From positions 1-64,000 of the forward strand of contig JAUSMJ010000073.1 in NCBI GenBank assembly GCA_030645575.1: a stretch of 64,000 nt of DNA. The letters run 5' to 3'. The translations under genes were made by a program, and so were the position numbers. The notes under the pieces were generated by a model, which worked only from the letters and a program-made list of their open reading frames with translations, searched no databases and was not told the DNA's origin. The stretch is from Caulobacter sp. (GTDB lineage Bacteria; Pseudomonadota; Alphaproteobacteria; Caulobacterales; Caulobacteraceae). This document shows, in pieces, positions 1 through 7,942 of the stretch (position 1 is its first letter; each line of letters opens with the position of its first letter).

Positions 1-1104
1 GGCGCCGTGCAGATGATCGAGCCGGAGCTGACGGGCGACTTCGCCGCCCTGATGGTCTGGGCCGACGCGATCCGCCGCCTGAAGGTCCGCGCCAACGCCG
101 AGACCGCCACCGACGCCGCCGCCGCCCGCCAGTTCGGCGCCGAGGGCATCGGCCTGGTCCGCTCCGAGCACATGTTCTTCGACGCCGTGCGCATCGCCGC
201 GGTGCGCGAGATGATCCTGGCCGACGACCGGGCCGGGCGGGAACAGGCCCTGGCCAAGATGCTGGTCATGCAGCGCGAGGACTTCGTCCAGCTGTTCTCC
301 ATCATGGAGGGCCTGCCGGTCACCTTCCGCCTGCTCGACCCGCCCCTGCACGAGTTCCTGCCCCACACCGCCGAGGATGTGGAGGCCGTTTCCAAGGCCA
401 CCGGACTGGACGCCGCCAAGCTGCTGGCCCGCGCCAAGGAGCTGCACGAGGTGAACCCCATGCTGGGCCACCGCGGCTGCCGCCTGGGCGTGGCTTACCC
501 TGAGATCTACGAGATGCAGGTCCGCGCCATCCTGGAGGCCGCCATCGAGGTGGTGCAGTCGGGCAAGGCCGCGCCGATCCCGGAAATCATGCACCCGCTG
601 GTGGCCAAGGGCCTGGAGATGAAGTTCCTGCGCGAACTCACCGATCGGGTCGCCCGCCAGGTGATGACGGAGAAGGGCGTCACCATCGCCTACATGGTCG
701 GAACCATGGTGGAGCTGCCCCGCGCCGCCATCCGCGCCGACGACCTGGCCGAGCACGCCGAATTCTTCTCCTTCGGCACCAACGACCTGACCCAGACGAC
801 CTTCGGCATCAGCCGCGACGACGCGGGCAAGTTCCTCGGCGCCTATCTGGAGAAGGGCATCTTCGAGCAGGACCCGTTCGTCACCCTCGACCAGGACGGC
901 GTCGGCGACCTGATCCGGCTGGCGGCCGAGCGCGGCCGGGCGGTGAAGCCGGGCCTCAAACTGGGCATCTGCGGCGAACACGGCGGCGACCCGGCCAGCA
1001 TCGCCTTCTGCGAGAGCGTCGGCCTCGACTACGTGAGCTGCTCCCCCTTCCGCGTCCCGATCGCGCGACTGGCGGCGGCGCAGGCGGTGTTGAACCGGCG
1101 ATAG
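1..1104 (+). CDS. ppdK: Pyruvate, phosphate dikinase, C-terminal part (5' end outside window)
   Basis: This is the C-terminal PEP/pyruvate-binding TIM-barrel domain of pyruvate phosphate dikinase, which interconverts pyruvate, ATP and Pi with PEP, AMP and PPi. The frame is open to base 1, so the swivelling His domain and ATP-grasp domain lie upstream. Visible family motifs are GLVRSEHMFF near the start, ENP-like NPMLGHRGCRLG, GTMVELPRAA, the SFGTNDLTQTTFG block and GICGEHGGDP, whose Cys is the expected proton donor, ending in CSPFRVPIARLAAAQA. It stops with TAG and is followed by an inverted repeat before a convergent gene. The family assignment is firm; only the partial status limits it. Confidence 0.95.
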   Translation, partial: GAVQMIEPELTGDFAALMVWADAIRRLKVRANAETATDAAAARQFGAEGIGLVRSEHMFFDAVRIAAVREMILADDRAGREQALAKMLVMQREDFVQLFSIMEGLPVTFRLLDPPLHEFLPHTAEDVEAVSKATGLDAAKLLARAKELHEVNPMLGHRGCRLGVAYPEIYEMQVRAILEAAIEVVQSGKAAPIPEIMHPLVAKGLEMKFLRELTDRVARQVMTEKGVTIAYMVGTMVELPRAAIRADDLAEHAEFFSFGTNDLTQTTFGISRDDAGKFLGAYLEKGIFEQDPFVTLDQDGVGDLIRLAAERGRAVKPGLKLGICGEHGGDPASIAFCESVGLDYVSCSPFRVPIARLAAAQAVLNRR

Positions 1105-1111
1105 GGATCAG

Positions 1112-1187
1112 GGACCGGCTATCCAGTCCCAAGGGACAGGAAAGCCGGTCCGGTCAGAGGGACTGGACTAGCTGTCCCTTGGGACTG
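1112..1187. repeat. Nested inverted repeats between convergent genes
   Basis: A 16-nt arm CAGTCCCAAGGGACAG (1124-1139) is exactly repeated in inverted form as CTGTCCCTTGGGACTG (1172-1187). A second pair, GGACCGGCT (1112-1120) and AGCCGGTCC (1143-1151), interleaves with it, so the two pairs form mutually exclusive stems. Each 16-mer is also nearly self-palindromic. The position between the ends of ppdK and the VIT-family gene suggests a bidirectional terminator-like role, but there is no T-run, so this is inference. Confidence 0.6.
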
Positions 1188-1201
1188 CTTGTCCTGTCCC
1201 G

Positions 1202-1903
1202 TTACACCGCCACCCCGAACAGCGTCCCCACGCCGGCGGTCGCGGCCATGGCCAGGGCGCCCCAGAAGGTCACCCGGGCGGTGGCCTTCCAGATATTGGC
1301 CCCGCCGGCCTTCGCGCCGACCGCGCCGAGCAGGGCCAGGAAGGCCAGCGAGGCGACCGACACGGCCACCGTCAGACTGCCCGGCGGGAACAGGAACACC
1401 ATCAAGAGCGGCATGGCCGCGCCGACCGCGAAGGTCGCGGCCGAGGTCAGCGCCGCCTGGATCGGCCGGGCCTGGGTGATCTCCGAGATGCCCAGCTCGT
1501 CGCGGGCGTGGGCGGCCAGGGCGTCGCCGGCCGTCAGCTGGTCGGCCACCTGGCGCGCCAGATCCGGTGTCAGGCCCCGGGCGACATAGATGCCGGCCAG
1601 TTCCTGGCGTTCGGACTCGGGGTCCAGGGCGAGCTCCGCCGTCTCCCGCGCGAGATCGGCCCGCTCGGTGTCGGACTGCGAACTGACCGAGACATATTCC
1701 CCGGCCGCCATCGACATGGCCCCGGCGACCAGGCCCGCGATGCCCGCGACCAGCACCTCGCTTCGGCCGCCGGCGGCCGCGGCGACCCCGACGATCAGGC
1801 TGGCGGTCGAGACGATGCCGTCGTTGGCGCCCAGCACGGCGGCCCGCAGCCAGCCGATGCGCGCGACCAGGTGGCGCTCGGCGTGGGATTTGAGGCGACT
1901 CAT
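1202..1903 (-). CDS. VIT1/CCC1 family transporter-like membrane protein
   Basis: The 233-residue protein begins MSRLKSHAERHLVARIGWLRAAVLGANDGIVSTASLIVG, which carries the VIT/CCC1 family signature of the first transmembrane helix. Family members move Fe2+ or Mn2+ out of the cytosol. Further hydrophobic segments follow at roughly residues 45-65, 145-165, 175-195 and 205-230. The middle stretch EYVSVSSQSDTERADLARE matches the family's cytosolic metal-binding region, though it is short. A longer in-frame start exists at 1948; the ATG at 1903 was chosen because homology begins there. It is convergent with ppdK and stands alone. The substrate is not determined. Confidence 0.85.
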   Translation of the reverse strand: MSRLKSHAERHLVARIGWLRAAVLGANDGIVSTASLIVGVAAAAGGRSEVLVAGIAGLVAGAMSMAAGEYVSVSSQSDTERADLARETAELALDPESERQELAGIYVARGLTPDLARQVADQLTAGDALAAHARDELGISEITQARPIQAALTSAATFAVGAAMPLLMVFLFPPGSLTVAVSVASLAFLALLGAVGAKAGGANIWKATARVTFWGALAMAATAGVGTLFGVAV

Positions 1904-2039
1904 CGGCGGCTCTCGCGCGCATCGGCCCCGTGCGGCCGGCGCCAGCATCGGCCGAGTCGCCCGGTGACGGCGAATTCACCTGACAAGTCCGGTCGGGCGT
2001 GGCTTCCTCCGGCCTTCTTCTGGGGGAGGGAGGCGCGCC

Positions 2040-3296
2040 ATGGCCGCCGGTTCAACGACATTCGACGCTGCGGCGGAGACCGCGAAATACCTGGCGACGC
2101 TGCCGCCCGAGGCGCACGCGAAGGCCACGGCCTACACCCAGGGCGGCCACTGGCTGCTGCTGTGGGGGACGCTGGTCGCCATCCTGGTCTCCTGGATCAT
2201 CATCCGGGCCGGAGTCCTGGCCCGTATCCGCACCGGCGCCGGCAAGGGCCGGATCGGCTGGCTGGCCGTGCTGGCGGTTTTGCCGGTCTGGTTCGTGATG
2301 GACTCGCTGCTCAGCCTGCCCTGGTCGGTCTATTCGGACTGGTGGCGGCAGACCCAGTACGGCCTGACCAGCCAGGCCCTGGGCGGCTGGTTCGCCGACT
2401 GGGGCAAGGGCCTGATCGTCGGCCTAATCATGAACGTGATCCTGTTCAGCCTGATCTACTGGATCATGCGCCTGTCACCGAGACGCTGGTGGCTGTGGGG
2501 CGGGCTGGTGACGAGCGCCTTCCTGATCTTCGGCATCGTGGTCGCCCCGGTGGTGATCGAGCCGCTGTTCAACAAGTACACGCCCGCGCCGGCCGGTCCC
2601 ATGCGCGAGACGGTCGTGGCGATGGCCAGGGCCAATGGCGTCCCGTCCGACAAGATCTTCATCTACAACGGCTCCAAACAGTCGAACGCCTATACCGCCA
2701 ACGTCTCGGGCCTGTTCGGCTCGGCGCGCGTGGCCATGAGCGACACGATGTTCAGCAAGGGCGCGGATATCGCCGAGGTGCGCGGCGTGGTCGGCCATGA
2801 GATGGGCCATTACGTCCACATGCACGCCCTGTGGTTCGCCGGCGTGTTCAGCCTGATCGCCATGATGGGCTTCTGGCTGGCGGGCCGGCTGTTCCCGATG
2901 GCCGCCCGCCTGATGGGCTCGGGCGTGGAGGGCATCGCCGACCCGGCCGGCCTGCCCGTGCTGGCGGCGGTGCTGTCGGTGCTGAGCCTGCTGGCCACGC
3001 CGCTGATCAACACCGTGGTGCGCGTCGCCGAGGCGGACGCCGACAACTTCTCGCTCCAGCGCGTGAACGAGCCCGACGGCCTGGCCAAGGCCCTGGTCAA
3101 GACCATCGAGTATCGCGCCGCGACCCCCGGCAGGTGGGAGGAGATCATCTTCTACGACCACCCCTCCGTCGGCTGGCGCGTGCGCAACGCCATGGACTGG
3201 AAGGCGGCGCATCTGAAGCGGGAGCCGGTGATGATCGATCTGACGCCGGGCAGCCCGCCGACCACGACGGCGCCGGCCGATCCGGCCGCCAAATAG
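2040..3296 (+). CDS. M48 family (Ste24-type) zinc metalloprotease
   Basis: The 418-aa protein has several membrane segments (about residues 35-55, 78-98, 120-142, 155-178, 262-283, 300-325) and the zinc-protease motif HEMGH at residues 253-257. A downstream EADADNFSL supplies the expected third zinc ligand. This layout is that of Ste24/CAAX-protease 1 homologues, integral-membrane peptidases whose bacterial substrates are mostly unknown. Protein prenylation is absent in bacteria, so a CAAX substrate is unlikely and a membrane-protein quality-control role is inference. It is a single gene, ending just before a dispersed repeat. Confidence 0.9.
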   Translation: MAAGSTTFDAAAETAKYLATLPPEAHAKATAYTQGGHWLLLWGTLVAILVSWIIIRAGVLARIRTGAGKGRIGWLAVLAVLPVWFVMDSLLSLPWSVYSDWWRQTQYGLTSQALGGWFADWGKGLIVGLIMNVILFSLIYWIMRLSPRRWWLWGGLVTSAFLIFGIVVAPVVIEPLFNKYTPAPAGPMRETVVAMARANGVPSDKIFIYNGSKQSNAYTANVSGLFGSARVAMSDTMFSKGADIAEVRGVVGHEMGHYVHMHALWFAGVFSLIAMMGFWLAGRLFPMAARLMGSGVEGIADPAGLPVLAAVLSVLSLLATPLINTVVRVAEADADNFSLQRVNEPDGLAKALVKTIEYRAATPGRWEEIIFYDHPSVGWRVRNAMDWKAAHLKREPVMIDLTPGSPPTTTAPADPAAK

Positions 3297-3299
3297 GGT

Positions 3300-3398
3300 T
3301 GCGTCCTTCGACACGGCCCTTCGGGCCTGCTCAGGATGACGTGCATTTTGTCTACGTCATGGTGAGCAGCGCCCGCAGGGCGCGTGTCGAACCACGCA
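3300..3398. repeat. Bipartite hairpin repeat, copy 1 (CCT half then GGT half)
   Basis: A roughly 100-bp element with a first half TGCGTCCTTCGACACG ... CTCAGGATGACG and a second half that is the reverse complement of TGCGTGGTTCGACACG ... CTCACCATGACG. Each half can fold on itself (CGTCCT with AGGA-tg-ACG, or CGTGGT with ACCA-tg-ACG) around a GC-rich inner hairpin. It lies between the convergent 3' ends of the M48 protease and the FabH-like gene. Related copies are at 6717, 33143, 35494, 40232 and 58164. Confidence 0.85.
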
Positions 3399-3404
3399 GC
3401 GCCG

Positions 3405-4556
3405 CTATCGCTTCCGCACGAACACCGTTCCCGCCGAATAGCCCGCGCCGAAGCTGCAGATCAGGCCGGTTTCGCCGGACTTGAAGTCGTCGCTGGCCCG
3501 GTGGAAGGCGATGATCGAGCCGGCCGAGCTGGTGTTGGCGTAGGTGTCGAGGATGATGACGTTCTCCTCCGGCGTCGGATCGCGATCCAGCACCCGGCGG
3601 CCGATCATCGCGTTCATGTTGATGTTGGCCTGGTGCAGCCACAGGCGCTTGAGGGCCGTCGGGTCGAGGCCCAGCTCGGCCGCGTGGTCGGCGATCATCT
3701 GGCTGACCATCGGCACCACCTCGCGGAACACCTTGCGGCCTTCCTGGATGAACAGCTTGTCGCGGGCGCCGATGCCCTCTGGCGCGGCGTTGTTGAGGAA
3801 GCCGAAGTTGTTGCGGATGTTGTTGGAGAACTGGGTCTTCAGCTTCGTGCCCAGGATGTCCCAGCCTCCCTCAGCCAGGTCGGCCCGCTCGAGGATCACC
3901 GCCGTGGCCACGTCGCCGAAGATGAAGTGGCTGTCGCGGTCCTTGAAGTTCAGGTGGCCCGAACAGATCTCCGGATTGACCATCAGCACGGCCTTCGCCG
4001 AGCCGGTGGCGATGAAGTCGGCGGCGGTCTTGATGCCGAAGGTGGCGCTGGAGCAGGCCACGTTCATGTCGAAGGCGAAGCCGTCGATGCCCAGCGCCTG
4101 CTGCACCTCGATGGCCATGGCCGGATAGGGGCGCTGCATGTTGGAGGCGGCGCACACCACCGCGCCGATCTCGCTGACCGGCTTGCCCCATCGGGCGATC
4201 GCCTCGCGGGCGGCGGCGACGGCCATTTCGGCCAGGATGGAGATTTCCTCGTTCGGGCGCTCGGGAATGTCGGGCCGCATGACGGCCGGGTCGAGGATGC
4301 CGGACTTGTTCATCACGAAGCGGGCCTTGATGCCCGAGGCCTTCTCGATGAACTCCGCCGAGGACGGGGTCTGGGCCGCGATCTCGCCGGCGGCGATGGC
4401 CTGCGCGTTCTCGGCGTTGAACCGTTCGGCCCAGGCGTTGAACGCCTCGACCAGCTCGGCGTTGGAAATGCTCTGTTCGGGCGTGTAGAGCCCGGTGGCG
4501 GCGATAACGGCCTGATGCACGGCGATGGGTCCCGACGATGGTCGCGCCTGCTTCAT
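3405..4556 (-). CDS. 3-oxoacyl-ACP synthase III family protein (FabH-like)
   Basis: A 383-aa thiolase-fold condensing enzyme. The catalytic triad of KAS III is visible: Cys168 in DMNVACSSATFG, His308 in RLWLHQANINM and Asn341 in DTYANTSSAGS. The protein is about 60 residues longer than housekeeping FabH, with an insertion around residues 35-70 (AWAERFNAENAQ). This resembles the longer FabH2-type enzymes that prime fatty-acid synthesis from medium-chain acyl-CoA. It stands alone rather than in a fab operon, which fits an accessory or shunt role. The exact acyl substrate cannot be read from sequence. Confidence 0.88.
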   Translation of the reverse strand: MKQARPSSGPIAVHQAVIAATGLYTPEQSISNAELVEAFNAWAERFNAENAQAIAAGEIAAQTPSSAEFIEKASGIKARFVMNKSGILDPAVMRPDIPERPNEEISILAEMAVAAAREAIARWGKPVSEIGAVVCAASNMQRPYPAMAIEVQQALGIDGFAFDMNVACSSATFGIKTAADFIATGSAKAVLMVNPEICSGHLNFKDRDSHFIFGDVATAVILERADLAEGGWDILGTKLKTQFSNNIRNNFGFLNNAAPEGIGARDKLFIQEGRKVFREVVPMVSQMIADHAAELGLDPTALKRLWLHQANINMNAMIGRRVLDRDPTPEENVIILDTYANTSSAGSIIAFHRASDDFKSGETGLICSFGAGYSAGTVFVRKR

Positions 4557-4741
4557 GCGCGGCGCTGTTCTGGTTCGCGGCGATAGATAGCACGCCGCGC
4601 GGCCGCGTCAGCCCATGTGGCCAAAGGGCAACGCTACAAATCCGCCTCATTGCGCCCGCTGAACCGCCACGCACGCGCCGCGTTTGGACCCTACGTCCGA
4701 CACGGCTGGGGAGCTGAAAAAGCGTCTAGGAGTACAAGACG

Positions 4742-5236
4742 ATGAAGTTTCTCATGATTGCCGCCGCGACCGCCGCCCTGTCGGCCGCCGCCATCCCCGC
4801 CGCCTCGCAGGCCCAGGAAGTCTACGGCACGGTCGGCTACGCCAATGTCGATACGGGCGACGCCAACCTCGGCGCCATCCAGGGTCGCCTGGGTTACAAG
4901 TTCAATCCCTACGTCGGCGTCGAGGGTGAAGTCGCGTTCGGCGTCAGCGGCGACTCGGTCGGCGCCGTCGATGTCGATCTGAAGCACCAGGTCGGCGGTT
5001 TCGTCGTCGGCTTCGTGCCGGTCAGCCCCAAGGCGGACCTGTTCGCCCGGGTCGGCTACACCAGCTCCAGCTTCGACACCTCGCTGGGCGACCTGGACGA
5101 TGACGGCGTCGCCTTTGGCGCCGGCGGCCAGTACCACTTCACCGACAAGGACGGCGTGCGGCTCGACTGGACGCGTCACGACTATGACGCCGGCGAAGCG
5201 GATGTCTGGGCCGTGGCCTACACCCGCAAGTTCTGA
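4742..5236 (+). CDS. Outer-membrane beta-barrel (OmpA-like/porin family) protein
   Basis: A 164-aa protein with a clear signal peptide (MKFLMIAAATAALSAAAIP, predicted cut after AASQAQ). It continues with alternating amphipathic strands typical of an eight-stranded barrel (VYGTVGYANVD, IQGRLGYKFNPYVGVEGEVAFG, GGFVVGFVPVSPKADLFARVGYTSS, VAFGAGGQYHFTDKDGVRLDWTRHDY) and ends in the aromatic YTRKF that BAM recognises. No periplasmic OmpA domain is present. A strong intrinsic terminator follows directly. The specific role is unknown. Confidence 0.85.
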   Translation: MKFLMIAAATAALSAAAIPAASQAQEVYGTVGYANVDTGDANLGAIQGRLGYKFNPYVGVEGEVAFGVSGDSVGAVDVDLKHQVGGFVVGFVPVSPKADLFARVGYTSSSFDTSLGDLDDDGVAFGAGGQYHFTDKDGVRLDWTRHDYDAGEADVWAVAYTRKF

Positions 5237-5261
5237 TTTCGTAAGATCGCGACCAAACACG

Positions 5262-5291
5262 AGCCCCTCCCGGCGACGGGAGGGGCTTTTT
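5262..5291 (+). terminator. Intrinsic terminator after the beta-barrel gene
   Basis: A perfect 11-bp stem, AGCCCCTCCCG (5262-5272) with CGGGAGGGGCT (5277-5287), closes a GCGA (GNRA) tetraloop and is followed by a T-run at 5287-5291. It sits 25 nt after the stop codon. Confidence 0.93.
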
Positions 5292-5346
5292 GGTTGACGG
5301 CGCGCCGTCGGCGACGACACTCCCCGGCCGGGGAAGAGGCGCACAC

Positions 5347-5754
5347 GTGAACGCAACGCTCATACAACTGGCCGCGTCGGCCGCCCTGGTGGCCCTGATG
5401 ATCGCCGTGGCCGGCTGGGCGCGGATCGCCCGGCCATTCGCGCCCCTCGACGAGGCTGCGGCCCGGACGCTGCTGGCGGGCGAATTCCCCGGACGTATTC
5501 CCGACCGGGTCTGGATCGCCGGCGACGGCGCCGGCGCGGTCGCGCGATCGGGCGAGGATGCGCTGGTGGTCTACCGCCTGGGCGATTCCTGGGTCGCCCG
5601 GTCGATGCCCTGGCGGCTGGCCATGGTCGCGCCGGTGCGGCGGGGCAGGGTGCTGCTGAAGCTGCGCGACCCCGCGGCGCCGATGGCCCGGCTGGCGGTC
5701 AGCGGCGTCAATCCCTGGCCTCCTGAAACCCCCGCCGAGGCGCTTGCCGCATGA
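5347..5754 (+). CDS. Conserved hypothetical membrane-anchored protein
   Basis: A 135-aa protein starting with GTG at 5347 behind an AAGAGG Shine-Dalgarno seven bases upstream. Residues about 5-25 (TLIQLAASAALVALMIAVAGWARIA) form one N-terminal membrane helix. The remainder is a small soluble domain without a recognised motif. Its stop overlaps the start of the sterol-desaturase gene (ATGA), so the two are translationally coupled. Coupling suggests a partner or accessory of the hydroxylase, but no function can be assigned. Confidence 0.72.
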   Translation: MNATLIQLAASAALVALMIAVAGWARIARPFAPLDEAAARTLLAGEFPGRIPDRVWIAGDGAGAVARSGEDALVVYRLGDSWVARSMPWRLAMVAPVRRGRVLLKLRDPAAPMARLAVSGVNPWPPETPAEALAA

Positions 5755-6698
5755 CCCTCGATCCGATCACACCGGCGTTCAGTCCCGTCGATTGGGCCGT
5801 GCCGGTCTTCGTCGTCACCATCGTGCTGGAGATCCTGCTCGCCCGGTTCCGCAAGGCCAGGGCGGTTTACGAAGTGCGCGACACGGCCACCTCGCTCGGC
5901 ATGGGCCTGGGCAGCCAGATCGCCGGCCTGCTGACGGCCGGGGTCGTTCTGGCCGCCACCCTGTGGGTCTACGAGCATCGCCTGTTCACCCTGCCGATGA
6001 CGGCCTGGTGGGCCTGGGTGGCGGTGTTTTTCCTCGAGGACCTGACCTATTACTGGTTCCACCGCCTGTCGCACGAGCGGCGGTTCTGGTGGGCGGCCCA
6101 CGTCAACCACCACACCTCGCAGCACTACAACCTGTCCACCGCCCTGCGGCAGACCTGGACGGGCGGGATCGCCGGGACCTGGCTGCTGTGGCTGCCGCTG
6201 ATCTTCCTCGGCTTCCCGCCGGCGATGGTGGCGATCCAGAAGGGGATCAGCCTCGTCTACCAGTACTGGATCCACACCGAGGCGATCAAAAAGCTGCCCC
6301 GCTGGTTCGAGGCGGTGTTCAACACGCCCTCGCACCACCGCGTGCACCACGCGCGCAACCCGCGCTACCTCGACGCCAACTACGCCGGCATCCTGATCAT
6401 CTGGGACCGGATGTTCGGCAGCTACATCCCCGAGACCGACGAAGAGCCCTGCCGCTATGGCGTGGTGCATAACCTCGGCGATTTCAACATCTTCCGGGTG
6501 GCGTTTCACGAGTGGATGGCCATCGGCAAGGACCTGGCCGGCTCGCGGTCGCCGCGCGAGGTGGTCGGCTACCTGTTCGGTCCGCCCGGCTGGAGCCCCG
6601 ACGGCTCGCGCGACACCTCCGCGACGCTGAAGGCCAAGTGGCGCGCGCGGGAGGCGGCGATGCCGACCCCGGCGCCGGAACAGATCGCGGCGGAGTAG
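5751..6698 (+). CDS. Sterol desaturase/fatty acid hydroxylase family protein
   Basis: A 315-aa integral-membrane di-iron oxygenase. The histidine boxes are all present: HRLSHE (HxxxH), HVNHH and HRVHHARN. They lie between hydrophobic segments at about residues 12-32, 46-70, 80-100 and 138-165. Family members hydroxylate or desaturate lipids such as sterols, carotenoids or fatty acyl chains. It is the second gene of a two-gene operon. Nothing nearby (no carotenoid, hopanoid or ornithine-lipid genes) reveals the substrate. Confidence 0.9.
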   Translation: MTLDPITPAFSPVDWAVPVFVVTIVLEILLARFRKARAVYEVRDTATSLGMGLGSQIAGLLTAGVVLAATLWVYEHRLFTLPMTAWWAWVAVFFLEDLTYYWFHRLSHERRFWWAAHVNHHTSQHYNLSTALRQTWTGGIAGTWLLWLPLIFLGFPPAMVAIQKGISLVYQYWIHTEAIKKLPRWFEAVFNTPSHHRVHHARNPRYLDANYAGILIIWDRMFGSYIPETDEEPCRYGVVHNLGDFNIFRVAFHEWMAIGKDLAGSRSPREVVGYLFGPPGWSPDGSRDTSATLKAKWRAREAAMPTPAPEQIAAE

Positions 6699-6716
6699 GC
6701 CAAAGCGGCGTTATGG

Positions 6717-6849
6717 GTCCTTCGAGACGCCGCTTCGCGGCTCCTCAGGATGACGAGCACGGTGGGGTGTCGTCGCGCCGGCGCCATCACCATCACGGAA
6801 CGTCGTCATCCTGAGGAGCGAGCCTCAAGCGAGCGTCTCGAAGGACGCA
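6717..6849. repeat. Bipartite hairpin repeat, copy 2 (two CCT halves)
   Basis: Variant of the dispersed element in which both halves are the CCT/AGG type: GTCCTTCGAGACGCC ... CTCAGGATGACG (6717-6755) and, inverted, CGTCATCCTGAGGAGCG ... CTCGAAGGACGCA (6802-6849). The two halves therefore form one long imperfect stem across a spacer of about 46 nt. It lies between the convergent ends of the desaturase gene and nadQ. Confidence 0.85.
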
Positions 6850-6862
6850 CGTCGCTTCCGGG

Positions 6863-7843
6863 TCACTCCCGCAGCAGCGGCAGCGACAGCCCCCCCGCGG
6901 GCCGCTGCGTCAGCAGCTCCCTGCGGAAGCGGAACAGTTCGGCCGGCCGGCCGCCGGTTTCGGTGTCCATGCGGCCGAGGCCCTCGACCAGATCGATGCG
7001 CTCGACCACGCGGCGGAAGTTCTGCTTGTGCAGCGGCACGCCGGCGATGGCCTCGACGGCCCGCTGCAACGCCGACAGGGTGAACTCCGGCGGCATCAGC
7101 TCGAACACCACGGGGCGGTATTTCAGCTTGCCGCGCAGGCGGCCCAGGCCCGTGGCCAGGATGCGCCGGTGGTCCGACAGCATCGGCTCGCCCAGGGCGG
7201 CCGACAGGGCGCGGGGCTCGACTGTGGTCTCGCCGCGCTCGCGCGCCCGGTCGCGGGCCGCTTCCGGGGCCAGACCGGCCTCGTAGAGCAGCTCGTAGCG
7301 GTCGAGCACCCGCTCTTCGTTCCAGCGGGCGTCGTCGAGCGCGAACAGCAGGCGCGCGCGGGCCAGCCTCGCCTCGTCCCTGGCGGCCCAGGCGCGCAGG
7401 GCCGGGGCGATGGCCGCGTCGATCAGCGCCGGCCGGCCCTGACGCCAGTCCTCCCACGGAAAGAACCGCGTCCAGGGCGCCCAGGCGCTGTCCGGGGCGT
7501 CGGTGTCGACCGCCGACGGGGTCAGGGCCAGGTAGCCGACCGACACGACGCGCGCGGCGCCGGCGCCGATCTCGGCCCGCGGCGCGTCGCGGCCCTTGTT
7601 GCCGAAGGTGTAGAGCTGCTCGACATAGCCCAGGTCGAACCGCGTCTGTTCGGTGACGAAGTCGCGCAGGGCGATCTCGAACGTGCGGTGCCCCTCCGGA
7701 TCGAACGGGCCGAATGGCAGGCCGGCCAGGGTCGAGACCTGGTCCGTCGCCGCGTCGTGCGGCCGCACCGTCAGCACCACCGCCTCGCCGCCGCGAATGG
7801 CCATGATGACGGCGGACAGGCCGATGACGACGGAATGGGGCAT
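6863..7843 (-). CDS. nadQ: NadQ-like (COG4111-type) NAD metabolism regulator
   Basis: A 326-aa protein with an N-terminal Nudix-like beta-sheet domain (VVIGLSAVIMAIRGGEAVVL, LPFGPFDPEGHRTFEIALRDFVTEQTRFDLGYVEQLYTFGNKGRD) that lacks a canonical GX5EX7REUXEEXGU Nudix box. The C-terminal part is a winged helix (ILATGLGRLRGKLKYRPVVFELMPPEFTLSALQRAVEAI), as in NrtR-type repressors. In alphaproteobacteria this family is known as NadQ, a regulator of NAD synthesis. No nad genes are adjacent here, so its targets lie elsewhere. ATG at 7843 was chosen; a GTG sits one codon upstream. Confidence 0.72.
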   Translation of the reverse strand: MPHSVVIGLSAVIMAIRGGEAVVLTVRPHDAATDQVSTLAGLPFGPFDPEGHRTFEIALRDFVTEQTRFDLGYVEQLYTFGNKGRDAPRAEIGAGAARVVSVGYLALTPSAVDTDAPDSAWAPWTRFFPWEDWRQGRPALIDAAIAPALRAWAARDEARLARARLLFALDDARWNEERVLDRYELLYEAGLAPEAARDRARERGETTVEPRALSAALGEPMLSDHRRILATGLGRLRGKLKYRPVVFELMPPEFTLSALQRAVEAIAGVPLHKQNFRRVVERIDLVEGLGRMDTETGGRPAELFRFRRELLTQRPAGGLSLPLLRE

Positions 7844-7850
7844 CACAGGG

Positions 7851-7934
7851 GGGGCTAGGGGTTGGGGGCTAGGGATTAGTCGAGCAACGACGCGGCGTCA
7901 TCTGAACCTTGCCAGACCCTAGTCCCTAGCCCCT
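7851..7934. repeat. CTAG-containing inverted repeat
   Basis: Imperfect inverted repeat between nadQ and the HD-domain gene. The left part contains GGGGCTAGGGG and GGGGGCTAGGGATTAG, and the right part CCCTAGTCCCTAGCCCC. GGGGCTAGGGAYTAG pairs across a spacer of about 40 nt. Four CTAG tetranucleotides within 84 bp is notable because CTAG is usually rare in proteobacterial genomes. No T-run is present. Confidence 0.6.
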
Positions 7935-7942
7935 CGTGTCCG

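Noticed and set aside
6770..6800. catcaccatcac run resembling a His-tag coding sequence
   Set aside because: It lies in the spacer of a dispersed repeat and is not in any credible reading frame. No sign of vector sequence is present.
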